NCBI GenBank assembly: GCA_043743785.1
Contig: JAYTVW010000015.1
Coordinates: 1-64,000 of the forward strand
From: JAQTNA01 sp043743785
Lineage (GTDB): Bacteria > Pseudomonadota > Gammaproteobacteria > Burkholderiales > Rhodocyclaceae
Direction: 5' to 3'
Length of the DNA: 64,000 nt
Shown piece by piece: positions 57,365 to 64,000 of this stretch (position 1 is the first letter of the stretch; the number at the start of each line of letters is the position of its first letter). The translations under genes were made by a program, and so were the position numbers. Below the pieces are notes generated by a model that worked only from the letters and a program-made list of their open reading frames with translations, was not told the DNA's origin and did not search any database.

Positions 57365-58453
57365 ATGAGCATTAGCGCATCCCAGGTGCAGGACGCCCTC
57401 AAGAGCGTCATCGACCCCAATACCGGCAAGGATTTCGTGGCCACCAAGTCGGCAAAGAACATCAAGATCAACGGCGCCGACATCGCCCTGGATATCGAGC
57501 TGGGCTACCCGGCGAAGAGCCAGATCGACGGCCTGCGTACCCAGGTCATCGCGGCGCTGAAGGCTATTCCCGGCGCGGGCAACATCAGTGCCAATGTTTA
57601 CGTCAAGATCGTTTCCCACGCGGTACAGCGGGGCGTCAAGCTCATTCCCGGCGTCAAGAACATCATCGCCGTGGCCTCCGGCAAGGGCGGCGTGGGCAAG
57701 AGCACCACGGCGGTGAACCTGGCCCTGGCTCTGGCCGCCGAAGGCGCCACGGTCGGTATCCTGGATGCCGATATCTACGGGCCGTCCCTGCCCCAGATGC
57801 TGGGCATCAGCGGCCAGCCCGAATCGCCGGACGGCAAGACCATCCAGCCCATGGAATCCTACGGCGTGCAGGCCATGTCCATCGGCTTCCTGGTGGACGT
57901 GGAGACCCCCATGGTGTGGCGCGGCCCCATGGTCACCCAGGCCCTGGAACAACTGCTCACGGAAACCAACTGGACCAATCTGGATTATCTGGTGGTGGAT
58001 ATGCCCCCGGGCACCGGCGACGTGCAGCTGACCCTGTCCCAGAAGGTGCCGGTAACGGGGGCCGTCATCGTCACCACGCCCCAGGACATCGCCCTGCTGG
58101 ACGCCCGTAAGGGTTTGAAGATGTTCGAAAAGGTGGGCATCCCCATCCTCGGCATTGTGGAAAACATGAGCATCCACATCTGCTCCAACTGCGGCCATGA
58201 AGAGCACATCTTCGGCAGTGGTGGCGCGGCGCGCATGGCGGCGGACTACACGGTGGAACAGCTGGGCTCCCTGCCGCTGGCCATGTCCATCCGTGAACAG
58301 ACCGACGCGGGCAAGCCCACTGTGGTGGCGGACCCGGACGGCCGGGTGGCGGAAATCTACCGCGGCATCGCCCGCCGGGTGGCGGTGAAGATCGCCGACC
58401 AGGCCCGGGACATGACCTCCAAGTTCCCGAATATCGTGGTGCAGAACACGTAG
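57365..58453 (+). CDS. Mrp/ApbC-type iron-sulfur carrier ATPase
   Basis: 362 residues. An N-terminal MIP18 (DUF59) domain (1-85) precedes a ParA/MinD-like NTPase with deviant Walker A GKGGVGKST (106-114), and DADIYGPSLPQMLG. The cluster-binding C273-SN-C276 pair (HICSNCGHE) is present. The family (NBP35/ApbC) binds and transfers Fe-S clusters. GGAG lies before the ATG. Divergent arrangement with metG is common in proteobacteria. Confidence 0.95.
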   Translation: MSISASQVQDALKSVIDPNTGKDFVATKSAKNIKINGADIALDIELGYPAKSQIDGLRTQVIAALKAIPGAGNISANVYVKIVSHAVQRGVKLIPGVKNIIAVASGKGGVGKSTTAVNLALALAAEGATVGILDADIYGPSLPQMLGISGQPESPDGKTIQPMESYGVQAMSIGFLVDVETPMVWRGPMVTQALEQLLTETNWTNLDYLVVDMPPGTGDVQLTLSQKVPVTGAVIVTTPQDIALLDARKGLKMFEKVGIPILGIVENMSIHICSNCGHEEHIFGSGGAARMAADYTVEQLGSLPLAMSIREQTDAGKPTVVADPDGRVAEIYRGIARRVAVKIADQARDMTSKFPNIVVQNT

Positions 58454-58461
58454 GATTCAGG

Positions 58462-58496
58462 CGTAGGGTGGGCAGATGAAGCCTGCCCACCCTACG
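58462..58496. repeat. REP-like palindrome / terminator after mrp
   Basis: CGTAGGGTGGGCAG and its exact complement form a 14-bp stem around a 7-base loop, followed by GTTTTGTC. Likely a terminator for mrp and a member of the GTAGGGTGGGC family of dispersed palindromes. Confidence 0.8.
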
Positions 58497-58518
58497 GTTT
58501 TGTCATCGGGAGCCTGCC

Positions 58519-58809
58519 ATGGTCGTACGTGCGATGCTGTTGCTGCTGATTCCGGTCACTGCCCTGGCGGCGGAGCCGCGCTTGCCGGTGCCGACGCCGG
58601 TGAAGGGGGGTCTGTTGGAACGGCAGGTAGTGGCCGAGGGAGATGCCCGCTTCGATTTCCGCCTGCAGGATCTGGGCTCGGTGCCGGGCCCCGTTGCCGG
58701 CAGCCGCATCCACAAGATGCGGGACTTCGAAAACCGGGTGTCCTGCTATGTCTTCGTTCCCGAAGGTGCCAAGCCCAATGGCGGCAGCGTGAGCTGCGTG
58801 AAGGACTGA
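58519..58809 (+). CDS. Small secreted protein, unknown
   Basis: 96 residues. The signal peptide (1-17, ending ALA-AEP) is followed by a short mature domain with two cysteines (VSCYVFVPEGAKP and VSCVKD) that could form a disulfide. GGGAG precedes the ATG. No family is recognised. Flanked on both sides by palindromic repeats. Confidence 0.65.
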   Translation: MVVRAMLLLLIPVTALAAEPRLPVPTPVKGGLLERQVVAEGDARFDFRLQDLGSVPGPVAGSRIHKMRDFENRVSCYVFVPEGAKPNGGSVSCVKD

Positions 58810-58817
58810 AGGGGTAG

Positions 58818-58938
58818 TGTGGGCAAAGCGGAGCGTGCCCACGTTTTGCGGGATTCCCCTTCGGCAGGCGTAGGTTGTGCCGGAAGGCACAACACATCGT
58901 GGGCAATGCCATGTTGTGCCTTCCGGCACAACCTACGC
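58818..58938. repeat. REP doublet with 27-bp perfect inverted arms
   Basis: A small hairpin (TGGGCA/TGCCCA, 58818-58834) precedes two perfectly complementary 27-base arms (58868-58894 and 58912-58938) separated by 17 bases. Each arm itself contains GTTGTGCC-GGAA-GGCACAAC, so the region can form either one long or two short hairpins. Confidence 0.88.
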
Positions 58939-58949
58939 TGCTTTCCGGT

Positions 58950-58990
58950 TTTGGCTTTTCTCGGCGCCTCGGCGCCTCGGCGTTTCAAAT
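58950..58990 (+). repeat. CGGCGCCT-type repeat
   Basis: CTCGGCGCCTCGGCGCCTCG continuing GCGTTTC, with TTGGCTTTT before and CAAATGG after. The same unit and flanks occur at 8830-8870. A TACAAT at 59004-59009 just after it may be the dcd -10 box. Confidence 0.7.
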
Positions 58991-59037
58991 GGTTTTTTCC
59001 CGTTACAATGCGCGTTTTTTGCTGACCGGATTCCGTC

Positions 59038-59610
59038 ATGAGTATCAAGTCCGACAAGTGGATCCGCCGCATGGCGGAAACGACAGGCATGATCGAGCCC
59101 TTCGAGCCCGGCCAGGTGCGGGAGCAGGACGGACGCAAGATCGTTTCCTACGGCACCTCCAGCTACGGCTACGACATCCGCTGCTCCCGGGAGTTCAAGC
59201 TGTTCACCAACATCAACAGCACCATCGTGGACCCGAAGAACTTCGACCCGAACTCCTTCGTCGAGGTGAACGCGGACTACTGCATCATCCCGCCCAATTC
59301 CTTCGCCTTGGCGCGCACCGTCGAGTATTTCCGCATTCCGCGCAATGTGCTGACCATTTGCCTGGGCAAGAGCACCTACGCCCGCTGCGGCATCATCGTG
59401 AACGTCACGCCCTTCGAGCCGGAATGGGAAGGACACGTGACGCTGGAGTTCTCCAATACCACGCCCCTGCCGGCCAAGATCTACGCCAACGAGGGCTGCG
59501 CCCAAGTGCTGTTCCTGGAAGCCGACAAGGACGACATCTGCGAGACCTCCTACAAGGATCGCGGCGGCAAGTACCAGGGCCAGCAAGGCGTCACGCTGCC
59601 CAAGATCTAA
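59038..59610 (+). CDS. dcd: dCTP deaminase
   Basis: Converts dCTP to dUTP, the main source of dUMP for thymidylate. 190 residues of the trimeric dUTPase/DCD fold: GTSSYGYDIRCSREF, RIPRNVLTICLGKSTYARCG and PFEPEWEGHVTLEFSNTT (catalytic Glu region). The length fits the DCD rather than the bifunctional dUTPase family. Followed by a heptad element, then the decarboxylase gene. Confidence 0.96.
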   Translation: MSIKSDKWIRRMAETTGMIEPFEPGQVREQDGRKIVSYGTSSYGYDIRCSREFKLFTNINSTIVDPKNFDPNSFVEVNADYCIIPPNSFALARTVEYFRIPRNVLTICLGKSTYARCGIIVNVTPFEPEWEGHVTLEFSNTTPLPAKIYANEGCAQVLFLEADKDDICETSYKDRGGKYQGQQGVTLPKI

Positions 59611-59617
59611 GAGCGTC

Positions 59618-59706
59618 AGCGGTAAGGGGTTAGCGGTGAGCAATGCCGCTGCCTCCAAACTGTAACAATCGGACACTACGCTCTCCGCTCACCCCTTACT
59701 TCTTAC
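59618..59706 (+). repeat. Heptad element between dcd and decarboxylase gene (H11)
   Basis: GCGGTAA, GGGGTTA, GCGGTGA (59619-59639) follow the dcd stop closely; CGCTCTC, CGCTCAC, CCCTTAC, TTCTTAC (59679-59706) lead to an A-run and the next ATG. The arms are strongly complementary. The centre has no GC hairpin. Confidence 0.85.
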
Positions 59707-59715
59707 AAAAAAAAC

Positions 59716-62007
59716 ATGCGCTTCCGTTTCCCTATCGTCATCATCGACGAAGACTTCCGTTCCGAGAATGCGTCGGGCCTGGGTATCCGGGCGCTGGCGG
59801 AAGCCATCGAGAAGGAAAATATGGAAGTGCTGGGGGTGACCAGCTATGGTGACCTGTCCTCCTTCGCCCAGCAGCAGAGTCGCGCTTCCGCCTTCATCCT
59901 GTCCATCGACGACGAGGAATTCGGCGGTGGTTCTCCCGAGGAAGCCCAGCATGCATTGAAGCAGTTGCGGGCCTTCGTCGAGGAAATCCGCTGGCGCAAT
60001 CTGGACATCCCGATTTTCCTCTACGGCGAGACGCGCACCAGTCGTCACATTCCGAATGACGTGCTGAAGGAACTGCATGGTTTCATTCACATGTTCGAGG
60101 ACACGCCGGAATTCGTCGCCCGCTACATCGTGCGGGAATCCAAGTCCTACCTGGATTCCCTGGCGCCGCCCTTCTTCCGCGCCCTGGTGCATTACGCGGC
60201 GGATGGTTCCTACTCCTGGCACTGCCCCGGCCATTCCGGCGGCGTGGCCTTCCTGAAAAGCCCGGTGGGCCAGATGTTCCACCAGTTCTTCGGCGAGAAC
60301 ATGCTGCGGGCCGATGTCTGCAACGCGGTGGAAGAACTGGGCCAGTTGCTGGACCACACCGGGCCGGTGCGGGCTTCCGAAATCAACGCGGCGCGCATTT
60401 TCCATTGCGACCACCTGTTTTTCGTCACCAACGGTACCTCCACCTCCAACAAGATCGTCTGGCACTCCACGGTGGCGCCGGGGGACATCGTAGTGGTGGA
60501 CCGCAACTGCCACAAGTCGGTGCTGCACTCCATCATCATGACCGGGGCCATTCCCGTGTTCCTCATGCCGACGCGCAACAACTTCGGCATCATCGGACCT
60601 ATCCCCCGGGAAGAGTTCCTGATGGAGAACATCCGCAAAAAAATCGAGGCCAATCCCTTCGCCCGGGAGATTCTGCGCAAGAACCCGAATGTGAAGCCCC
60701 GGGTGCTGACCATCACCCAGAGCACCTACGACGGCGTGCTCTACAACGTCGAAGACATCAAGCAGATGCTCGACGGCGAGATCGAGACCCTGCATTTCGA
60801 CGAAGCCTGGCTGCCCCACGCCTCCTTCCATGACTTCTATGGCGACTACCACGCCATCGGTGAGGACCGGCCGCGCTGCAAGGAGTCCATGATTTTCTCC
60901 ACCCAGTCCACCCACAAGCTGCTGGCGGGATTGAGTCAGGCCTCGCAAATCCTGGTGCAGGAGTCGGAAGCCCTCAAGCTGGACCGGGACTGCTTCAACG
61001 AAGCCTACCTGATGCACACCTCCACCAGCCCCCAGTACTCCATCATCGCCTCCTGCGATGTGGCGGCGGCCATGATGGAGGCCCCCGGCGGCCAGTCCCT
61101 AGTGGAAGAATCGATCAAGGAAGCCCTGGATTTCCGCCGCGCCATGCGCAAGGTGGACGAGGAGTGGGGCGCGGACTGGTGGTTCAAGGTGTGGGGGCCG
61201 GACGACCTGTCGGAGGAAGGCATCGAGGAACGGGAAGCCTGGATGCTCAAGGCCGGCGACCGCTGGCACGGCTTCGGCAACCTGGCCGAAGGCTTCAACA
61301 TGCTGGACCCCATCAAGGCCACCATCATCACCCCCGGCCTGGACATGGACGGGGATTTTTCGGATGACTTCGGCATTCCGGCCGCCATCGTCACCAAGTA
61401 CCTGGCGGAACACGGTGTTATCGTCGAGAAGTGCGGGCTTTACTCGTTCTTCATCATGTTCACCATCGGCATCACCAAGGGCCGCTGGAACACCATGGTG
61501 ACGGAACTGCAGCAGTTCAAGGACGACTACGACAAGAACCAGCCCCTGTGGCGCATCATGCCGGACTTCATCGCCAAGCATCCGCGCTACGAGCACATCG
61601 GCCTCCGGGAACTGTGCAACCAGATCCACGCGGTGTACAAAGCCGCCGACGTGGCCCGCCTCACCACCGAGATGTATCTCTCCAACATGGAACCGGCCAT
61701 GAAGCCGGCGGACGCCTTCGCCAAGATGGCCCACCGGGAGATCGAGCGGGTGGAACTGGACAAGCTGGAGGGCCGCATCACCAGCGTGCTCCTCACCCCC
61801 TATCCGCCGGGCATCCCCTTGCTGATTCCGGGGGAACTCTTCAATTCCACCATCGTCCAGTACTTGAAGTTCGCAAGGGATTTCAGCGAGAAATTCCCCG
61901 GCTTCGAGACCGATGTTCACGGCCTCGTGAAAGGCGAAGTGGACGGCAAGTCCCGGTACTACGTGGATTGCGTGGAACGCAAGGGACGGCGTAAGAAGAA
62001 GGTGTAG
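59716..62007 (+). CDS. Orn/Lys/Arg decarboxylase, PLP-dependent
   Basis: 763 residues. An N-terminal wing domain (about 1-130) resembling a response-regulator fold precedes a fold-type I PLP domain: WHCPGHSGG, FVTNGTSTSNKIVWH, DRNCHKSVLHS, FDEAWLPHA and the Schiff-base K401 in STQSTHKLLAG. The C-terminal decamer-forming domain ends PYPPGIPLLIPGE. It makes agmatine, cadaverine or putrescine; the exact amino acid cannot be decided here. No Shine-Dalgarno sequence is seen; an A-run precedes the ATG. A terminator follows. Confidence 0.93.
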   Translation: MRFRFPIVIIDEDFRSENASGLGIRALAEAIEKENMEVLGVTSYGDLSSFAQQQSRASAFILSIDDEEFGGGSPEEAQHALKQLRAFVEEIRWRNLDIPIFLYGETRTSRHIPNDVLKELHGFIHMFEDTPEFVARYIVRESKSYLDSLAPPFFRALVHYAADGSYSWHCPGHSGGVAFLKSPVGQMFHQFFGENMLRADVCNAVEELGQLLDHTGPVRASEINAARIFHCDHLFFVTNGTSTSNKIVWHSTVAPGDIVVVDRNCHKSVLHSIIMTGAIPVFLMPTRNNFGIIGPIPREEFLMENIRKKIEANPFAREILRKNPNVKPRVLTITQSTYDGVLYNVEDIKQMLDGEIETLHFDEAWLPHASFHDFYGDYHAIGEDRPRCKESMIFSTQSTHKLLAGLSQASQILVQESEALKLDRDCFNEAYLMHTSTSPQYSIIASCDVAAAMMEAPGGQSLVEESIKEALDFRRAMRKVDEEWGADWWFKVWGPDDLSEEGIEEREAWMLKAGDRWHGFGNLAEGFNMLDPIKATIITPGLDMDGDFSDDFGIPAAIVTKYLAEHGVIVEKCGLYSFFIMFTIGITKGRWNTMVTELQQFKDDYDKNQPLWRIMPDFIAKHPRYEHIGLRELCNQIHAVYKAADVARLTTEMYLSNMEPAMKPADAFAKMAHREIERVELDKLEGRITSVLLTPYPPGIPLLIPGELFNSTIVQYLKFARDFSEKFPGFETDVHGLVKGEVDGKSRYYVDCVERKGRRKKKV

Positions 62008-62039
62008 GCTGATTCACTGTGCTTGCAGCCGTACAGCAA

Positions 62040-62070
62040 AAAGCCGATTCTTCGCGGAATCGGTTTTTTG
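62040..62070 (+). terminator. Terminator after the decarboxylase gene
   Basis: CCGATTC-TTCGCG-GAATCGG (62044-62063) with A-run before and TTTTTT after. Confidence 0.9.
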
Positions 62071-62107
62071 TTATCCGGCCCGGCAAGGGCTGAACGCGTT
62101 GCCGGCT

Positions 62108-62776
62108 TCAGGTTCTGGCGCGTTTGCCGCGAAGGCCCATGGCGGCGAGGGCGGCAAGGATCAGGGCGCCGGAGGCCGGCTCCGGCACGTTGCTGACGCC
62201 GCCGAGGCTGCCGTCAAACACGACTTCCGCCAGGGCGATCCAGGCGTTCTCCGGCAGGTTGTTAAGCGTCAGTTCCACGTAGCGGCCGACGCCGGGCGTG
62301 GCCAGCAACTGGTAGATGCCATCCATGTTGTCGGAAAGATACCGTTCAGTGGAGGACAGACTGCGCACCTGGGTAGCGCCAAAACTGATGCCATCGCTGG
62401 AAAAGCGCACCCCGACCGATGCCGGAATGTACACCGCCGCCGACGAATAATATTTGAAGTAGGTCGTCACGCTATCCAGAGTATGGATCGCACCCAGATC
62501 GAAGGTGATGACCGGCGACTGCTGGTACCACAGCACATAGGGAGACCAGGCGCCATAGCCAGTCACGACCGATGTACCAAACACGCCGTCGGTCAGATCC
62601 CCTTTGCCTCCCGACAGAAAACCGCCAGTGTTACTGCCGGTGTAGGCGTTGTCGTAATAGGCGCCAAAATATGGTGCGCCGTCGGGCATGCTGTAGGTCG
62701 CTACCGTAATGGGCGCAGCCTGGGCCGCCGCGCTGGCAGCAAGAATAGCCGCTGCAACCAGGTGTTTGATTTTCAA
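62108..62776 (-). CDS. PEP-CTERM sorting domain protein, second
   Basis: 222 residues: signal peptide (1-20, ending AQA-A), a mature region with a discoidin-like feel (FDLGAIHTLDSVTTYFKYY, GRYVELTLNN) suggesting a carbohydrate- or surface-binding beta-sandwich (inference), and the exosortase signal VPEP at 197-200 with hydrophobic segment and RGKRART end. There is no ATG at the signal peptide. TTG at 62776 is chosen because AAAGGGG lies seven bases before it and it starts KIKHLVAAA; longer readings add an implausible leader. Confidence 0.85.
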   Translation of the reverse strand: MKIKHLVAAAILAASAAAQAAPITVATYSMPDGAPYFGAYYDNAYTGSNTGGFLSGGKGDLTDGVFGTSVVTGYGAWSPYVLWYQQSPVITFDLGAIHTLDSVTTYFKYYSSAAVYIPASVGVRFSSDGISFGATQVRSLSSTERYLSDNMDGIYQLLATPGVGRYVELTLNNLPENAWIALAEVVFDGSLGGVSNVPEPASGALILAALAAMGLRGKRART

Positions 62777-62863
62777 GCTTGGCCCCTTTGGGTATTGATA
62801 AATAACAATAGCTTGGAGGCTAGCATGCTTTCTGGAAAAAATACAGAGGGCCACCGACGAAGA

Positions 62864-62897
62864 AAAGGCCGTTTCCGTACTCCCGGAAACGGCCTTT
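62864..62897 (-). terminator. Terminator of the DUF4337 gene
   Basis: A 14-bp perfect stem (AAAGGCCGTTTCCG / complement) around a 6-base loop. On the minus strand it is followed by TTCTTCG after TTTT. It separates the DUF4337 gene from the PEP-CTERM gene. Confidence 0.85.
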
Positions 62898-62933
62898 CTG
62901 AACTTCAAGCCGATTGTGGCCTGAATCCTGCCC

Positions 62934-63515
62934 TTACATGTGCATCGCACCCATGACGGCCAGGCCAACGCCGACGGTGGAGGCGCCGTAGACGCCGAAC
63001 ATCAGCCATTTCTTGCGGGTCAAGAGGGCAATGGCGGAGAGGGCGATGGAAATCTGCAAGAGCGTTGAGGCCATGGCCCAGCGGCCGTGGATGTGCATCT
63101 CGGCGTCGCTGTGGTGATCGGCTTCCTTGGCGGCGGCTTCGAGTTTTTCCGCTTCCACCTTGATTTCCGCCTTTTCTTTCTCGTACTTTTCGATCTTCAG
63201 CTTGAACTTTTCCTTGTCCTCCCCCGTGGTCAGGGTGACGGAAAGTTCCGCCAGATTTTGCTTGTTGCTCTTGGCCTGGTAGTAGTTCCACTGATTGGAG
63301 GCGGAGGTCTTCTGGATGGCCGCTTCGTTCTTGTAGAGCAGGGCCGCATTCTGGGTGTGGCCGCCTTCGTAACCGAACAAGGCGCCGAGGGTGGACAGGA
63401 TGGCCGTGGTGACGGCAATCCGGGAGGCGAAGTTGTCATCGCCGCCATGGCCCTGGGCGGCGTGTTCCAGGGCGTGGTCGTGGGGGCCGTGAACGTGGAA
63501 TCCGTGATCAGACAT
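62934..63515 (-). CDS. DUF4337-type membrane protein
   Basis: 193 residues. A His-rich N-terminus (HGFHVHGPHDHALEHAAQGHG), a membrane helix (about 32-48), a charged coiled coil (about 80-140, KFKLKIEKYEKEKAEIKVEAEKLE-like) and two C-terminal helices (about 148-190). The order fits DUF4337, a family of unknown function. The ATG at 63515 follows AGGAG. The His-rich start could bind metal (inference). Confidence 0.85.
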   Translation of the reverse strand: MSDHGFHVHGPHDHALEHAAQGHGGDDNFASRIAVTTAILSTLGALFGYEGGHTQNAALLYKNEAAIQKTSASNQWNYYQAKSNKQNLAELSVTLTTGEDKEKFKLKIEKYEKEKAEIKVEAEKLEAAAKEADHHSDAEMHIHGRWAMASTLLQISIALSAIALLTRKKWLMFGVYGASTVGVGLAVMGAMHM

Positions 63516-63538
63516 GGGGTTTCTCCTGTTGGTTTGCA

Positions 63539-63613
63539 GGTCGGGATTGATCCCGACGATTTTTGCTGGGGCCGGACTCATCCGGTCGTGTCGGAATAAA
63601 TTACGACCTACAG
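63539..63613. repeat. REP-like palindrome cluster overlapping the folA stop codon
   Basis: Three hairpins in a row: GTCGGGA-TTGA-TCCCGAC (63540-63557), GGCCGGA-CTCA-TCCGGTC, and GTCGGAAT-AA-ATTACGAC. The outer arms (AGGTCG/CGACCT) close the set. The folA stop codon (63608-63610) lies in the last arm. Confidence 0.75.
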
Positions 63614-64000
63614 GGCGGCTTGATAGCTTACAAAATCGAAGGCCCAAGCATGGGTTTCATCGGCGGCATGATGCTCGCGCTGTGTTTCAAGGAATCGCGA
63701 GCGGTCGAAGGCCGGAAAATGGGCGTCACCCTCCACGTTGCCGTGGACTTCCGTCAGGTACAGAGTGTGGGCCAGGGGCAGTGCCAGAGCGTACAGTTCG
63801 CCGCCACCGATGACGAAGACCTCCTCCGCGTTGCCGCAGGCCGCCAGGGCCTCTTCCAGTCCATGCACCACCCGGCAACCGGCGGCAGCATAAACGGGGT
63901 CTCGGGTGACGACAATGTTTTCCCGGCCGGGCAGGGGGCGGCCCAGGGATTCCCAGGTCTTGCGGCCCATGATGACCGGGCAGCCCAGGGTCAGGGCCTT
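63608..64000 (-). CDS. folA: Dihydrofolate reductase, 5' end beyond the window
   Basis: 131 C-terminal residues are visible. They begin KALTLGCPVIMGRKTWESLG, the usual folate/NADPH-binding segment of DHFR. GRENIVVTRDP, VFVIGGGELYALALPLA and LYLTEVHGNVEGDAHFP follow. The reading frame is open to the right edge, so the first 30-odd residues lie outside. It reduces dihydrofolate for thymidylate and purine synthesis. Confidence 0.95.
   Translation of the reverse strand, partial: KALTLGCPVIMGRKTWESLGRPLPGRENIVVTRDPVYAAAGCRVVHGLEEALAACGNAEEVFVIGGGELYALALPLAHTLYLTEVHGNVEGDAHFPAFDRSRFLETQREHHAADETHAWAFDFVSYQAAL

Overview
The window is a high-GC chromosomal segment from a betaproteobacterium, most likely in or near the Rhodocyclaceae (inference). 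The basis is gene content: pilB-pilC-pilD order, folA/dcd/metG/secA/ffh/purL housekeeping genes, panBCD, two PEP-CTERM (exosortase substrate) proteins, a diheme cytochrome c4-like protein, and many PAS/GGDEF/EAL signalling proteins. Gene density is high. No tRNA, rRNA, CRISPR array, prophage or intact insertion sequence was seen, and no gene-free stretch exceeds 300 bases.

Layout. 0.1-6.3 kb: an ABC exporter of the MacB/DevC type (adaptor and ATPase on the minus strand, an FtsX-type permease on the plus strand), interrupted by a PEP-CTERM protein gene and a chemotaxis receptor driven by a near-perfect sigma-28 promoter. 6.4-12.7 kb, minus strand: panD, panC, panB, a deoxynucleoside kinase, pcnB, a small membrane protein, hslO (Hsp33) with altered zinc ligands, and an ArsC-like gene. 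12.8-17.7 kb: cytochrome c4 and purL. 17.8-21.7 kb: an accessory islet with two PIN-type toxin-antitoxin pairs, a YaaW-family protein and a DUF1778/GNAT pair; a diverged fragment of a second purL 3' end lies inside it. 21.9-28.3 kb, minus strand: pilD, pilC, pilB, a CNNM/CorC-type transporter and a YpjD/CcsA-like protein. 28.4-32.7 kb: ffh and secA. 32.9-45.4 kb: a signalling block with a GGDEF cyclase, a NarX-like kinase with its LuxR-type regulator, a receiver-GAF-GGDEF-EAL protein, a hybrid kinase, and a kinase with a plant-type ethylene-binding domain. 45.5-54.1 kb, minus strand: a six-gene hydrogenase-4-like membrane complex whose large subunit lacks the NiFe cysteines, with a toxin-antitoxin pair inside the operon. 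54.2-64 kb: vapBC, metG, mrp, a small secreted protein, dcd, an Orn/Lys/Arg decarboxylase, a second PEP-CTERM gene, a DUF4337 gene and a truncated folA.

The most unusual signal is in the gaps between genes. At about ten places, each between two genes transcribed in the same direction (one is cut by the window edge), there is a degenerate tandem array with a 7-base period. Read along the transcript, a G/A-rich heptad arm follows the upstream stop codon, usually a short GC-rich hairpin with a 3-5 base loop comes next, and a C/T-rich heptad arm runs up toward the next start codon. Each site uses its own heptamer, but the outer parts of its two arms are complementary, so the transcript could fold to bring stop and start codons together. 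Several downstream genes have this C/T-rich arm where a Shine-Dalgarno sequence would be expected. The two halves of one such element appear to have been separated when the ABC exporter operon was rearranged.

Other dispersed families are also present: REP-like palindromes starting GTGGG or GTAGG, a composite GTCGC/CCCTC element with one copy translated in frame inside purL, and a CGGCGCCT-type repeat.
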